Below are positions 34,381 through 42,849 of a stretch of DNA of 64,000 nucleotides, piece by piece. This DNA comes from Liopterus haemorrhoidalis (lineage: Eukaryota; Arthropoda; Insecta; Coleoptera; Dytiscidae). The stretch lies in contig OZ020612.1 of assembly GCA_963971575.1 (NCBI GenBank), positions 31,537,916 through 31,601,915 of the forward strand, written 5' to 3'. A model generated the notes under the pieces. It made no database searches and was not told where the DNA came from. It saw nothing but the letters and a program-made list of their open reading frames with translations. Made by a program: the position numbers and the translations under genes. Within the stretch, counting starts at the first letter, position 1. Every line of letters begins with the position of its first letter.

Positions 34381-35422
34381 TACGATAAGTAATCTTAGCA
34401 CTAGAGACTGCTTGATCGAGGATTCTATAGAAGAGGTTTAATAACTGTTCGCTATTAGGTATGGGTTTAACTAAGTTATGGAATGATTCTATGTCTCTAT
34501 CGGAGATGCTAAAAGAAGATGGAGTTGACTGTTGTTTATTTAGATGGAAATGTGAGGAAGCAATGTCATTGCTTATAACGTTAGAATTCAAATTATAAAT
34601 TGGAGATGAATTAAAACTCCGGGGTAACTGCCCATTGGGAGATATCAAAAGATCTTGATGTGCTGATACGTCATATCCGTTAGGAGAAACAGGGATGTCC
34701 CGTTTTCGTCTCTTAGGTGTAGATACTATCCTAGAATAACTCTTGGCTATTGGATTGGAGCTATTGGAGAATTGAGATAAAATATCTTGATTGGGAAGAC
34801 GTGGAAATATTTGTGGGGAATTAATATAAGAGGATGAACTACTAATGTTATCTTTAAGACTTTAAGTGCGTCTTATTATTTGAGATGCTTCTGAGAAAGT
34901 TATACTTTCGTTTGACATAAGACGTTTTAACGCCTGTTGCCTTTTCAGTTCAGGACAATCAGGATCAAACGTCATATGGGGTTGTTGACAGTATCCACAT
35001 AATGGAGTGTTGGTGCAACTATCTTTCTCGTGTGGACCTGTACATATGGAACACCTAGTCCCACTTTTACAATGCTTACTAACGTGGCCATAGCGAATAC
35101 ATCTGTAACACCTCAATACTGGTAATACATATGCTTCAACATTGAGTATGGTGTAGAATAGTGATATAGTCTTGGGAAGATAGCGTCCCTTAAAAGTTAT
35201 CACAATAGTTTTGGTTGGAGAGTATGAAGGAGGAAATTGATCAGGAGGGCTAGATTTGCGGTTGATTCTACGAACTGAAATAATAGGTATCTTTGACATT
35301 GCCTGTTCCTTAATTTCTTCCACAGTTAATGAATCATCTACGCCTCTTATAACTCCCTGACAGGAAACTAAATGCGATGGGATAAAAATATCAAATGTAT
35401 CTTTAAGACTATTGTTGGACAC
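34373..35422 (-). pseudogene. LINE ORF1, C-terminal part with zinc knuckles
   Basis: Minus-strand frame containing DIFIPSHLVSCQGVIRGVDD, then cysteine-rich CYRCIRYGHVSKHC, CSICTGPHEKDSC and CGYCQQPHMTFDPDC, three CCHC-type knuckles that bind RNA. A premature stop lies at about 34861, after which the same coding region continues as a Ser/Pro-rich tail to 34373, overlapping ORF2. The 5' side is cut by the gypsy element at 35423. When the gypsy and P-like insertions and one copy of each target duplication are removed, the frame connects without a break to the N-terminal part at 41178-41453. Confidence 0.85.
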
Positions 35423-35565
35423 TGTAGTGTATTTATGAACAAATAAAACACTTAATTAAACATAATATAATATTCTGTATTTTACTTGACATTCAACGTC
35501 TTAATTAGAAAAACATATCTTAATTAATTCGTAACCAAGGAAACAACAACATAGACTATACTACA
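35423..35565 (-). repeat. Gypsy 3' LTR
   Basis: 143 bp, matches 39637-39779 throughout as far as I compared. Lies on the low-coordinate side because the element is on the minus strand. Confidence 0.95.
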
Positions 35566-35577
35566 TATCTCCTTCGC

Positions 35578-36400
35578 CTATTTAGGTTTCGTGCCATCGA
35601 GGTAGTCATCAAATGGCTTCTTCGGTGGTCTTCGTATTCTATTACTGCGCCGAGGTTCTACTATCGGTTGCTGTAAATTAAAGTCGGGTAGTTCTTGGGA
35701 TTGTTGTCTATTAAATATCTGAGTATCTGTTGCTTGATCACCAGGTGTTACCGGTTCCAAAGGTCTTGTTACATTAGAAGATGAATTTGTTTGTTCTTCT
35801 AAATAAGATTCATTTTGAGATGAATCATGTGTGTTTCCCAACGATTCACATGGTGTGGTACGTTGCCTTAACTGATCGGCATGCTTTCGTATGATACGAC
35901 CTTCAGACACCACTTGGTAAGAAAGAGGCCCATTTTTTCCTCTTATCACTCCAGGCCGCCAACCTCGAGTCACTTCATTTTTCACCCATACCTCTTGATT
36001 TAGTACGAAATATCTTTCCTGCGTTTGGGTATCATGGTAACATTTTTGTTTTGTTATCTCCTCCAGCATCTTCATTCTTGGATTTGGTTTTAAATTATCT
36101 AATTTTGTTCTCATTCTTCGGCCCAAAAACAACTCACTTGGTGTCCTACCGGTGGTCCTGGAGGGTGTATTACGTAGAGAGAATAAAAACTGAGAAACCG
36201 TTTTTTGGCGGTTCTCATTAATTGTTGAACCACATCTTTCCTTAAATACGCGAATGAAACGCTCTGCTAACCCATTTGTCTTACAATGATAAGGAGATGA
36301 TTTGATGTGTTTGATCACGTGCCTTTTACAGAAATCTTCAAATTCAGCTGAAACAAACTGCCTTCCGTTATCTGAAACAATCTGCGCTGGTTTAATTTTG
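35578..36400 (-). pseudogene. Gypsy integrase, C-terminal part
   Basis: A separate frame from the main gag-pol. It starts in the catalytic core at AQIVSDNGRQFVSAEFEDFC (second Asp), has SSPYHCKTNGLAERFIRVFK with the catalytic Glu, and ends in a basic tail (RRSNRIRRPPKKPFDDYLDG) with the stop near 35578. The spacing between DAYSKWVELF in the other frame and this part looks about 20 residues short compared with typical gypsy integrases. A small deletion plus frameshift near 36400 is the probable cause. Confidence 0.8.
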
Positions 36401-39400
36401 TTATAATTGCCGAGCTTATTGTCGACCTTAAATCGAATAATTCTACCCATTTTGAGTAGGCGTCGACCACAAGCAACCACATTGTTCCCAAAAATGGTCC
36501 AGCAAGATCTATATGAAGTCTTTCATTAGGCTGCTCCGGAATATTCCAAGAAAATAACGGCACTTCCCACTGATTAGGTCTGTTTCTTTGGCATTTCTCA
36601 CATTGTTTTACAAACCATTCTACATCAGTATCAATATTTGGCCACCATATGTAATGACGACATAAAGATTTCATAGCAACCATCCCTGGATGACCTTCAT
36701 GAAGAATATTTAGAATATGAACTTGAAGTTTCTTCGGAATTATTAAACGCTGATTATTCCACATAATTATATCATTATCAATTGATAGTTCTTCTTTCTT
36801 CCTCCAATATGGCATTAATTCTGTATCAATTTCGACAATATTATTTGGCCAACCTTGTTCCATATTTTTTTTAACTTTTGTCAAAACTGGATCTCTTAAA
36901 GACTCTTGCCGAAGTTTTCTTTCACTTACTTCGATATCAAACAAGGTTACAGATTTAATTTTTCCTATATCATTACTTAAACTAAAATCTTCTGCTTTTG
37001 ATTTCACCGGAGTTCTAGATAACACATCAGCGCATACATTGTATTTACCCTCACGGAAACATATTTCATAATTGAAGTTATTTAAGTACAATGCCCAACG
37101 TATCAATCTATTGTTAACAGTTTTCGATAAGTCTCGTTTGTCTCCAAACAGTCTTTCCAACGGACGGTGATCAGTAACCAGTGTGAATTTTCTGCCCCAA
37201 ACATATTTATAAAATTTAGTGACTCCAAAAATTATAGCTGCTGCTTCTCTATCAATTGATGAATAATTTAATTCAGAATCTTGCAATGTTCGTGACGCGT
37301 AAGCGATGGGAAATTCTTGACCATCTTCTTCACGTTGCATTAAAACTGCTCCTAATCCTTTCTCGGACGCATCGCACATTAAAATCAAAGGTTTTTGGGC
37401 GTTAAAAATTACAAGAGTTGCCTCTTTTGATATACGACCTTTTATGATTTCAAAAAGATTTTCTTCCTCACTTGTCCATCTCCATTTTTGATGTTTACTA
37501 GTTAATTTGTGTAATGGGGCTGCCAACTTATGTAAATCTTTGATAAATCGTTCGTGGTAGTTTACCATACCCAACCATCGTCGTAATTCTGTTGCATTTT
37601 CAGGTTTTGGTGCTAGTTTTATTGCTTGTATCTTGTCTTCGGTCGGATGTATACCCAACCTATCAATTTTATGCCCTAAGTATTTTACAGAATCTGTTAA
37701 AAACTTACATTTCGTTTTCTTTAGTCGTATACCAACTTCTCTCATTCTATCTAAGACTTGGTGAATTTTTCTCATGTGTTCTTTTCTATTCATTGCTGTA
37801 AGGCAGACATCATCCAGAAGTGTGCCACAATTTTCAATACCACCCAGTAATTTATCCATAAATGTTTGAAAAATACCTGGTGCAGCAGATATACCAAATG
37901 GTAAACGCTTGTATTGAAAATATCCCAAATGTGTCGCGATTGTTAAATACTTTCGAGATTCTTCTTCAACTTGTAATTGCAAGTAGGCGTCCTTCAAATC
38001 TAACACTGTAAACTGTTGTCCTCCAGCTAATTTTGATACCAGATCCTCGAAGGTGGGTAGAAGGTGTTGATTCTCTATTAAATACTTATTGATGGTTACT
38101 CTAAAATCGCCACAGATTCGGACAATCCCATTCCCTTTATCGACCGGCACTATAGGTGTTGACCATTCAATCGGTGTTTTCAATGGGTCAACCCTTTCAA
38201 GGACTCCCTCAGCCTCTAATCGCCGAAGTTCCACTGGTGTCATTAAGGCGAATGGCAATCTACGTGCGCCAAATGCTATAGGTTTGGCATCTGGTCGCAT
38301 ATGGAGTTTAACTTTTGCGTTTTTAATTGTTCCCAGGCCATCCTGAAAAATATCGTCAAATTCTTTCAAGGTTTTTACTATGTCATCATTTACCAACGTA
38401 CCTGGATGACCTGGATTATTTTTAGTGTTTTCTAAATTTATTTTATTTACATAAACTTCTGTGGGCAAAGTCATTCCAAACTCCAATACCCAAGGTAATC
38501 CAAATAATGGTATAGGTTCATGGCCATTATTCGTTTTTATAACCGCCACCTTTAGTATTTTTAAATTATTTTGATATTTGACAGTAACATCACACTCTCC
38601 CAGTGTGTCCAGTACTGTACCAGCATAGTTGGATAGTGTACCAGTATTTACTAATTTAGGTTTTCCAATAGCTTTCCATAATTTTTCTGTTATTATTGAA
38701 GATGCAGCTCCTGGATCGTATCCCATTTTTACTTTCCTGTTGTTGATTTGTACCGGTATCCACGCTTGGAACTTCATTTTGTTTTTGGTTATTCCACATA
38801 TATCTTCATAGTAGTTCTTGTCACTGTCTTCTGAACTACCCTCTTCCGTAGACCTTACTTGGTAAACCTTATGCTTTACTTTATTTTTGTTATTACTTTC
38901 CTCGGATTCCTTTCTATTCGCACGACATACCCTCGCAAAGTGACCTGTTAATCCACATCTGAGGCACGATGCCTTTAATGCTGTACATTCATTTATTTTG
39001 ACATGCCATGGTCTCCCACATCTATAGCATTTCTTTTCTTCTGCATCTTTCGTTTTCCTGTTCGGTTTGAAAAATTTTCCAATTGAGTTACTGTTTTCCT
39101 CTATATGGACTTCTTTTTCCGCCCTTTCCATCGACATAGCCAAATTAAAAACTGTGTCAAATTTCAATTCGCTGTCGTTATCAATAGTATCGGGCCAACG
39201 TTGTCTAACTTCAATCTCTAATTTTGGGTGATTTAAGCCAATGACAAAGCGATCACGCAAGTATTCATCTAATGCACTTCCAAAATGGCATATTCGACTT
39301 AATTCTCTTAGTCGATTAGCGAAATTTGTCATCGCTTCGCCTTCTTGACGCGTAGCACGTCCAAATTCTAACCTGGCTGCAAATTTTGTTAGAGATGGCT

Positions 39401-39665
39401 TAAATAATTTTAGAAATGCTGTTTTAATTTGTTCATAACTTTTCATATGGGGTTCGTGTGGATAAAGATGGTTTCTCAAAGTTTCTAAATTTTCAGGTCC
39501 TACATAAGCCAACAATAATTGTTTTTTGTATTGCTCGGATCCATTACCCAATATACCTTTTACTGTGCACAACATTTCGAACCTATAAATGTTAATGTTT
39601 GTTTTATATTCAATATAAATCCTCGTCGCCAAAATATGTAGTGTATTTATGAACAAATAAAACAC
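36400..39665 (-). pseudogene. Gypsy gag-pol (protease, reverse transcriptase, RNase H, start of integrase)
   Basis: Long open frame on the minus strand. The first Met (39665) lies inside the LTR; a Met at 39575 is more plausible, and the gag then looks short at its N-terminus. Order: gag (YKKQLLLAYVGPENLETLRN), zinc knuckles CYRCGRPWHVKINEC and CLRCGLTGHFARVC, protease with YDPGAASS (Pro where Thr or Ser usually follows the catalytic Asp), reverse transcriptase (FTVLDLKDAYLQLQVEEESR, LLDDVCLTA in place of YxDD with aromatic first residue), RNase H (LMCDASEKGLGAVLMQ), and integrase zinc binding HPGMVAMKSLCRHYIWWPNI plus LHIDLAGPF. It breaks in the integrase core. Confidence 0.9.
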
Positions 39666-39779
39666 TTAATTAAACATAATATAATATTCTGTATTTTACT
39701 TGACATTCAACGTCTTAATTAGAAAAACATATCTTAATTAATTCGTAACCAAGGAAACAACAACATAGACTATACTACA
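39637..39779 (-). repeat. Gypsy 5' LTR
   Basis: 143 bp, same sequence as 35423-35565. The target duplication GACAC follows at 39780-39784. Confidence 0.95.
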
Positions 39780-40044
39780 GACACGAAATCATTAGCATCG
39801 TGATAAGAATGGAACTCTACACCTAACCAGGGGGGTGAAACTCTAATAGCAAAATGAAAACCATATTAAGTTCCATAACCCAACACGAATAGCGCCCCAG
39901 TCGCTACCAGTCGCTATAGCTACGCGCATGACCGGATGTTGTCCATTACGGCTTCTGTCATAAGCGTCAAAATCTGTAATTAGTGTCAAAATCGTCTTAT
40001 GTCATTATTCTGCAATTTTGTAATTTAATTGTTGAATTCGGAAA

Positions 40045-40506
40045 ATGGGTGTTAAATGCTTTGTTTTGGGGTGTGATAGTAGGGAACCTACGAGATATCG
40101 CTTTCCAAACCCGAAAACACATGTGGCTCCAGAATTATATAAAACATGGATGAGGAACATTGGAAATCCAAAATTGGATGGCTTGTCCATGGAAGTGATA
40201 TATAACAGAGTTCGTGTGTGTAAAAAACATTTTACTCCGGATTGTTTTAGCAATAGAAGAACTTTAAATTTTATGTCTGTACCCACTCTACATCTACCAA
40301 ATCAAGACGGTAAGTATTCTAATAATATTTTTGTAAATTAACAACAGGCGCTCTGTTGTTGGAATACTTGTTTAACAAGTTTTATAACATTAATGTTTAA
40401 CATTTCAGATTCAGAAGTGGCATCTGGAGATTCTAGATTTAATCCGTCTCCTTTTGGGATGCAATTAAAAGAACTGTCAAAAATTTATTTTAAGTTTCTA
40501 AGTTAA
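40045..40506 (+). CDS. THAP-domain protein, two exons, inside the P-like element
   Basis: Exon 1 40045-40309 starts MGVKCFVLGCDSREPTRYRF and carries a complete THAP zinc finger: C-x4-C near residue 5, the conserved Pro and Trp (YKTWMRN), C-x2-H (VCKKHF), and a closing proline motif (VPTLHLP). The donor is GACG|GTAAGT at 40310; the acceptor is ACATTTCAG at 40408 (intron 99 bp). Exon 2 40409-40506 adds about 32 residues and a stop, total 120 residues. THAP domains bind DNA; in P transposase they recognise the element ends. With no RNase H-like catalytic core, this could at most bind DNA, perhaps as a repressor (inference). Splice sites are read by eye, not tested. Confidence 0.7.
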
Positions 40507-40678
40507 CAGTTTTAACCCCGAAAATGAGAATTTTTATATGCTATATGGCCTCTGTTCGAATCCTGGTATTACTCTACCATCAAATCAAATTTGGTTAAAA
40601 TATATCAATTTCCCATTTTTATTATTATTTTTTTTTTTTTTTTCTGTAAAATATGTAAATATGTATTAAATTTTGAAA

Positions 40679-40745
40679 CATGAAATAACCCAAGCAAGGC
40701 CCCTTTTTGTGACAACCTAAAAGAACGATATTACCATTTTAAGTT
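40679..40745 (+). mobile_element. MITE family A fragment
   Basis: About 60 bp matching the subterminal part of family A (ATGAAATAACCCAAGCAAGG and AACCTAAAAGAACGA) within the P-like element. Both termini are missing. Confidence 0.6.
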
Positions 40746-40886
40746 ACTTGTTATGTGAATATATGTAATATTAAGTAAATAGTAAATATTATGTTATATG
40801 TAAGTCTACTTAATAAATAATTATTTCTGCTAGTTATTGTTTTTCTGTTTCTGTATAATTCCTAACTGCTTGTTCTTAATTGTAAA

Positions 40887-41026
40887 CATAATTAAATGTT
40901 ATTATTAAATGAAACAATTGTTATGATTTATTTTGTCTATTTTTAATATTGTTTTCGTTAATAATATTAAAAATAGACAAAATAAATCATAACAATTGTT
41001 TCATTTAATAATAACATTTAATTATG
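40887..41026. repeat. Perfect 64-bp inverted repeat with 12-bp loop
   Basis: 40887-40950 is the exact reverse complement of 40963-41026, from CATAATTAAATG on the left to CATTTAATTATG on the right, with loop GTTTTCGTTAAT. I checked every base. It lies 3' of the THAP gene within the P-like element. No mismatch in AT-rich DNA points to recent origin or constraint. Confidence 0.95.
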
Positions 41027-41177
41027 CTTACAACTATATCCACTGAAGCATTTGAAATACCCGCGAAAACCCAACCATTTCCTCCCGCACCAATTTTAGT
41101 TCCATAACCCAACAACTACAGCGCTAATTTGGTTTCAAAAAATATAATGGCAGTTTCGCATCTATTTCCTTCTTTAT

Positions 41178-41453
41178 CTATGCACCTAACCTATCCTTGC
41201 CTTTCTTTGAAATTGTCTTTATTCCCTTTACTTTCTGATTAGTCAAAAGTTTTCCCAGCGTGATTGGATGGATGTTGCTCAGAGGCGCATTGTTGGCTGT
41301 GTCTGCAATCCTTTGTATAAACACTATGTATGGAGACGGATCAGATTTGGAAAAAAAGTTTATTTTCTTTGCCATATCAATTTGGTTATTTGTTGTCGGA
41401 GTTGTAGTCATTGTAGTCTCCATCTGAGGGGGACCAGGGCTATTAACACTCAT
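41178..41453 (-). pseudogene. LINE ORF1, N-terminal part
   Basis: Minus-strand frame starting MSVNSPGPPQMETTMTTTPT, with NFFSKSDPSPYIVFIQRIAD and HPITLGKLLTNQKVKGIKTI, the N-terminal domain of ORF1 in I-type LINEs. The stop after KGKDRLGA is created by the P-like element that begins at 41183. The remaining ORF1 is at 34373-35422 plus about 36 bp at 39785-39820. The 5' untranslated region of the LINE is 41454-41668. Confidence 0.8.
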
Positions 41454-41851
41454 ATTTACTTACACTTCACAACACTACACTTTACAAGTTTTTATTATGA
41501 ATTGTTTAAAAATAAGTATTTTTTAAGTAAATAGTTGCAAATATCACTAAGTAGAACTAATCACAAGGCACTTTTATTAACTTCGATGTGACTATTGAGA
41601 ATATTTATTTTCTAAATAATTAAGATGTCACTTTATGACATGACATATGTCATCCCAGTTCCTTTTTCTATTAAGCACTTCATGTTGCCTATAAGTTATT
41701 AGACAAATAAGCCTGTTTATTAGCAACCTAATAACTATTTAGGGGTGGAACTCTCGGAAAAAAAATTATGTTGCTAATAAACTTATTGGACAGTTTATTA
41801 GCAACTGGAACTCTCGGCCCTTACATTAATTATTTAAAATATATACATATA

Positions 41852-42257
41852 CAGTCTGTTCCAAACGGTTAAGCGGAACTAGATTTTGCAATCTAGTTAC
41901 TTTCATCGCTTAAATCGTGCTTTTCGGTCGTTTTGTTTAAGCTTTGTAAATCATACTTACAATTAACATTTTTTGGTTAAGGTTAATATCATTTTAAAAT
42001 GTCATTTTCTTTATATTTTGATATTTTGTGCATTCTTAATACAAATTTCCCATTTATTTATTTTTTTGTCATTAAAATTTGTAAAAAAAAATAATTTAAT
42101 TTTGACATGTCATTCGTTTCTATGGTTTCATTGTTGGAATTTTAAATTTTGACATTCCAACGTGAAAAATGAAATAACCCCAGCAAGGACCCTTCTCGTG
42201 ACAACCTAAAAGAACGAAAATCCCATTTAGTTCCGCTTAACCGTTTGGAACAGACTC
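41852..42257 (+). mobile_element. MITE family A, complete (406 bp)
   Basis: From CAGTCTGTTCCAAACGGTTA to the inverse end with its last base changed (CAGACTC). TA at 41850-41851 and 42258-42259. The second TA is shared with the next MITE. Confidence 0.9.
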
Positions 42258-42259
42258 TA

Positions 42260-42554
42260 AGCTGTTCACTTTTGTAAGAACAAACTAACAGGAAATTTTG
42301 TTTTCAATAGTTTGCACCTTTGAAGCTGTATGTCATGTTGGTATTAAAAAGATGTCACTTTTTTAAAATGTCGATCCATTTGACATATATCATAATGAAA
42401 AATGATATCTTAATTATAATGATCATAACCTTATCAACCTAAAGTCGGTGTTACAGCGTAAGGAATATTTTTAATTGACATTTAAAGTCAGTAATACACT
42501 ATAAAAGTAACCAAAATAACCAGATCTAGTTTGTTCTTACAAAAGTGAACAGCT
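42260..42554 (+). mobile_element. MITE family C, complete (295 bp)
   Basis: Directly adjacent to the family A copy, using the same TA. Ends AGCTGTTCACTTTTGTAAG and its exact inverse, then TA at 42555-42556. The following 42557-42739 is AT-rich with CTATGGTCTATTTCAAA at 42573, the inverse of the end of the repeat at 47597; nothing else is seen. Confidence 0.9.
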
Positions 42555-42739
42555 TATAACAAAATTTTACTATGGTCTATTTCAAATTTAAAAAAAGTAG
42601 ATAGCGCTGCGAACCGAGTACGAATTACACTGGACAAATACAGTAAAGCGGGAAATTTAAAATAAGTTACAACTAGGGCATGGGCGTGGTAACTGAGTTA
42701 GTAAGTTTTTTTTTTATATAAAAAAGGTTAATAAGATAT

Positions 42740-42848
42740 TGAAATAAACAAGGCAGATAAAACACTTACGATATTTATACGACATAAATTCAGTTTAATG
42801 AGAAATTTGAAAAAGTTCAAAAAAATAAATTTTTAAAAATTATGTTTT
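42740..42848 (+). repeat. Left copy of a ~108-bp direct repeat flanking Helitron copy 4
   Basis: Starts TGAAATAAACAAGGCAGATA and matches 46660-46765 with about 10% differences. The Helitron lies exactly between the two. Confidence 0.8.
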
Positions 42849-42849
42849 A

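Larger units (their letters stand above)
35423..39779 (-). mobile_element. Complete Ty3/gypsy retrotransposon with identical LTRs
   Basis: 143-bp LTRs (TGTAGT...ACTACA) at both ends that I read as identical, and target duplication GACAC at 35418-35422 and 39780-39784. It carries gag and pol and no envelope gene. After the 5' LTR (minus strand) the sequence TTTTGGCGACGAGGATT is the likely primer-binding region; before the 3' LTR the purine run GGCGAAGGAGATA is the polypurine tract. Young insertion, but the integrase is broken (see its parts). Confidence 0.95.
39829..41183 (+). mobile_element. P-element-like THAP transposon derivative
   Basis: Inserted in LINE ORF1 with a perfect 8-bp target duplication ACCTAACC at 39821-39828 and 41184-41191; ORF1 is in frame once it is removed. 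An 8-bp duplication and an encoded THAP domain both fit the P superfamily. Terminal inverted repeats are poor: AGGGGGGTGAAACTC on the left versus, inward from the right, a GCGAAACTG block about 40 bp inside. TTCCATAACCCAACA recurs near both ends in direct orientation. At 1355 bp it has no transposase core, so it is a deletion derivative. Confidence 0.7.
30537..41668 (-). mobile_element. I-type LINE with RNase H, interrupted by gypsy and P-like elements
   Basis: The 13-bp target duplication TATTAAGCACTTC at 30524-30536 and 41669-41681 frames a minus-strand LINE of about 5.4 kb net. The 5' end is near 41668, ORF1 starts at 41453, and the 3' end is a TATTCTATTC/TTTTATTTTA-like simple repeat at 30537-30560. 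ORF1 (gag-like with zinc knuckles) and ORF2 (endonuclease, reverse transcriptase, RNase H) are both present, so it was close to full length. A gypsy element (35423-39779) and a P-like element (39829-41183) sit in ORF1. Confidence 0.9.
27904..41820. mobile_element. PIF/Harbinger-like element, heavily interrupted
   Basis: The left end GGGCCGAGAGTTCCAGTT and the inverse right end AACTGGAACTCTCGGCCC are flanked by TTA at 27901-27903 and 41821-41823. A 3-bp TTA duplication with GGG-starting ends fits PIF/Harbinger. The inverted similarity extends about 45 bp inward (CTAATAAACT). After removing four MITEs and the LINE at 30537-41668, roughly 1.1-1.5 kb of host element remains. Its coding part is gone except for a possible Myb/SANT fragment. 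A shorter version of the same end motif recurs inside the right end near 41752. Confidence 0.65.

Noticed and set aside
35423..39779. Endogenous retrovirus (errantivirus) with envelope.
   Set aside because: The stretch between the integrase stop and the 3' LTR is only about 12 bp, so no envelope gene exists.
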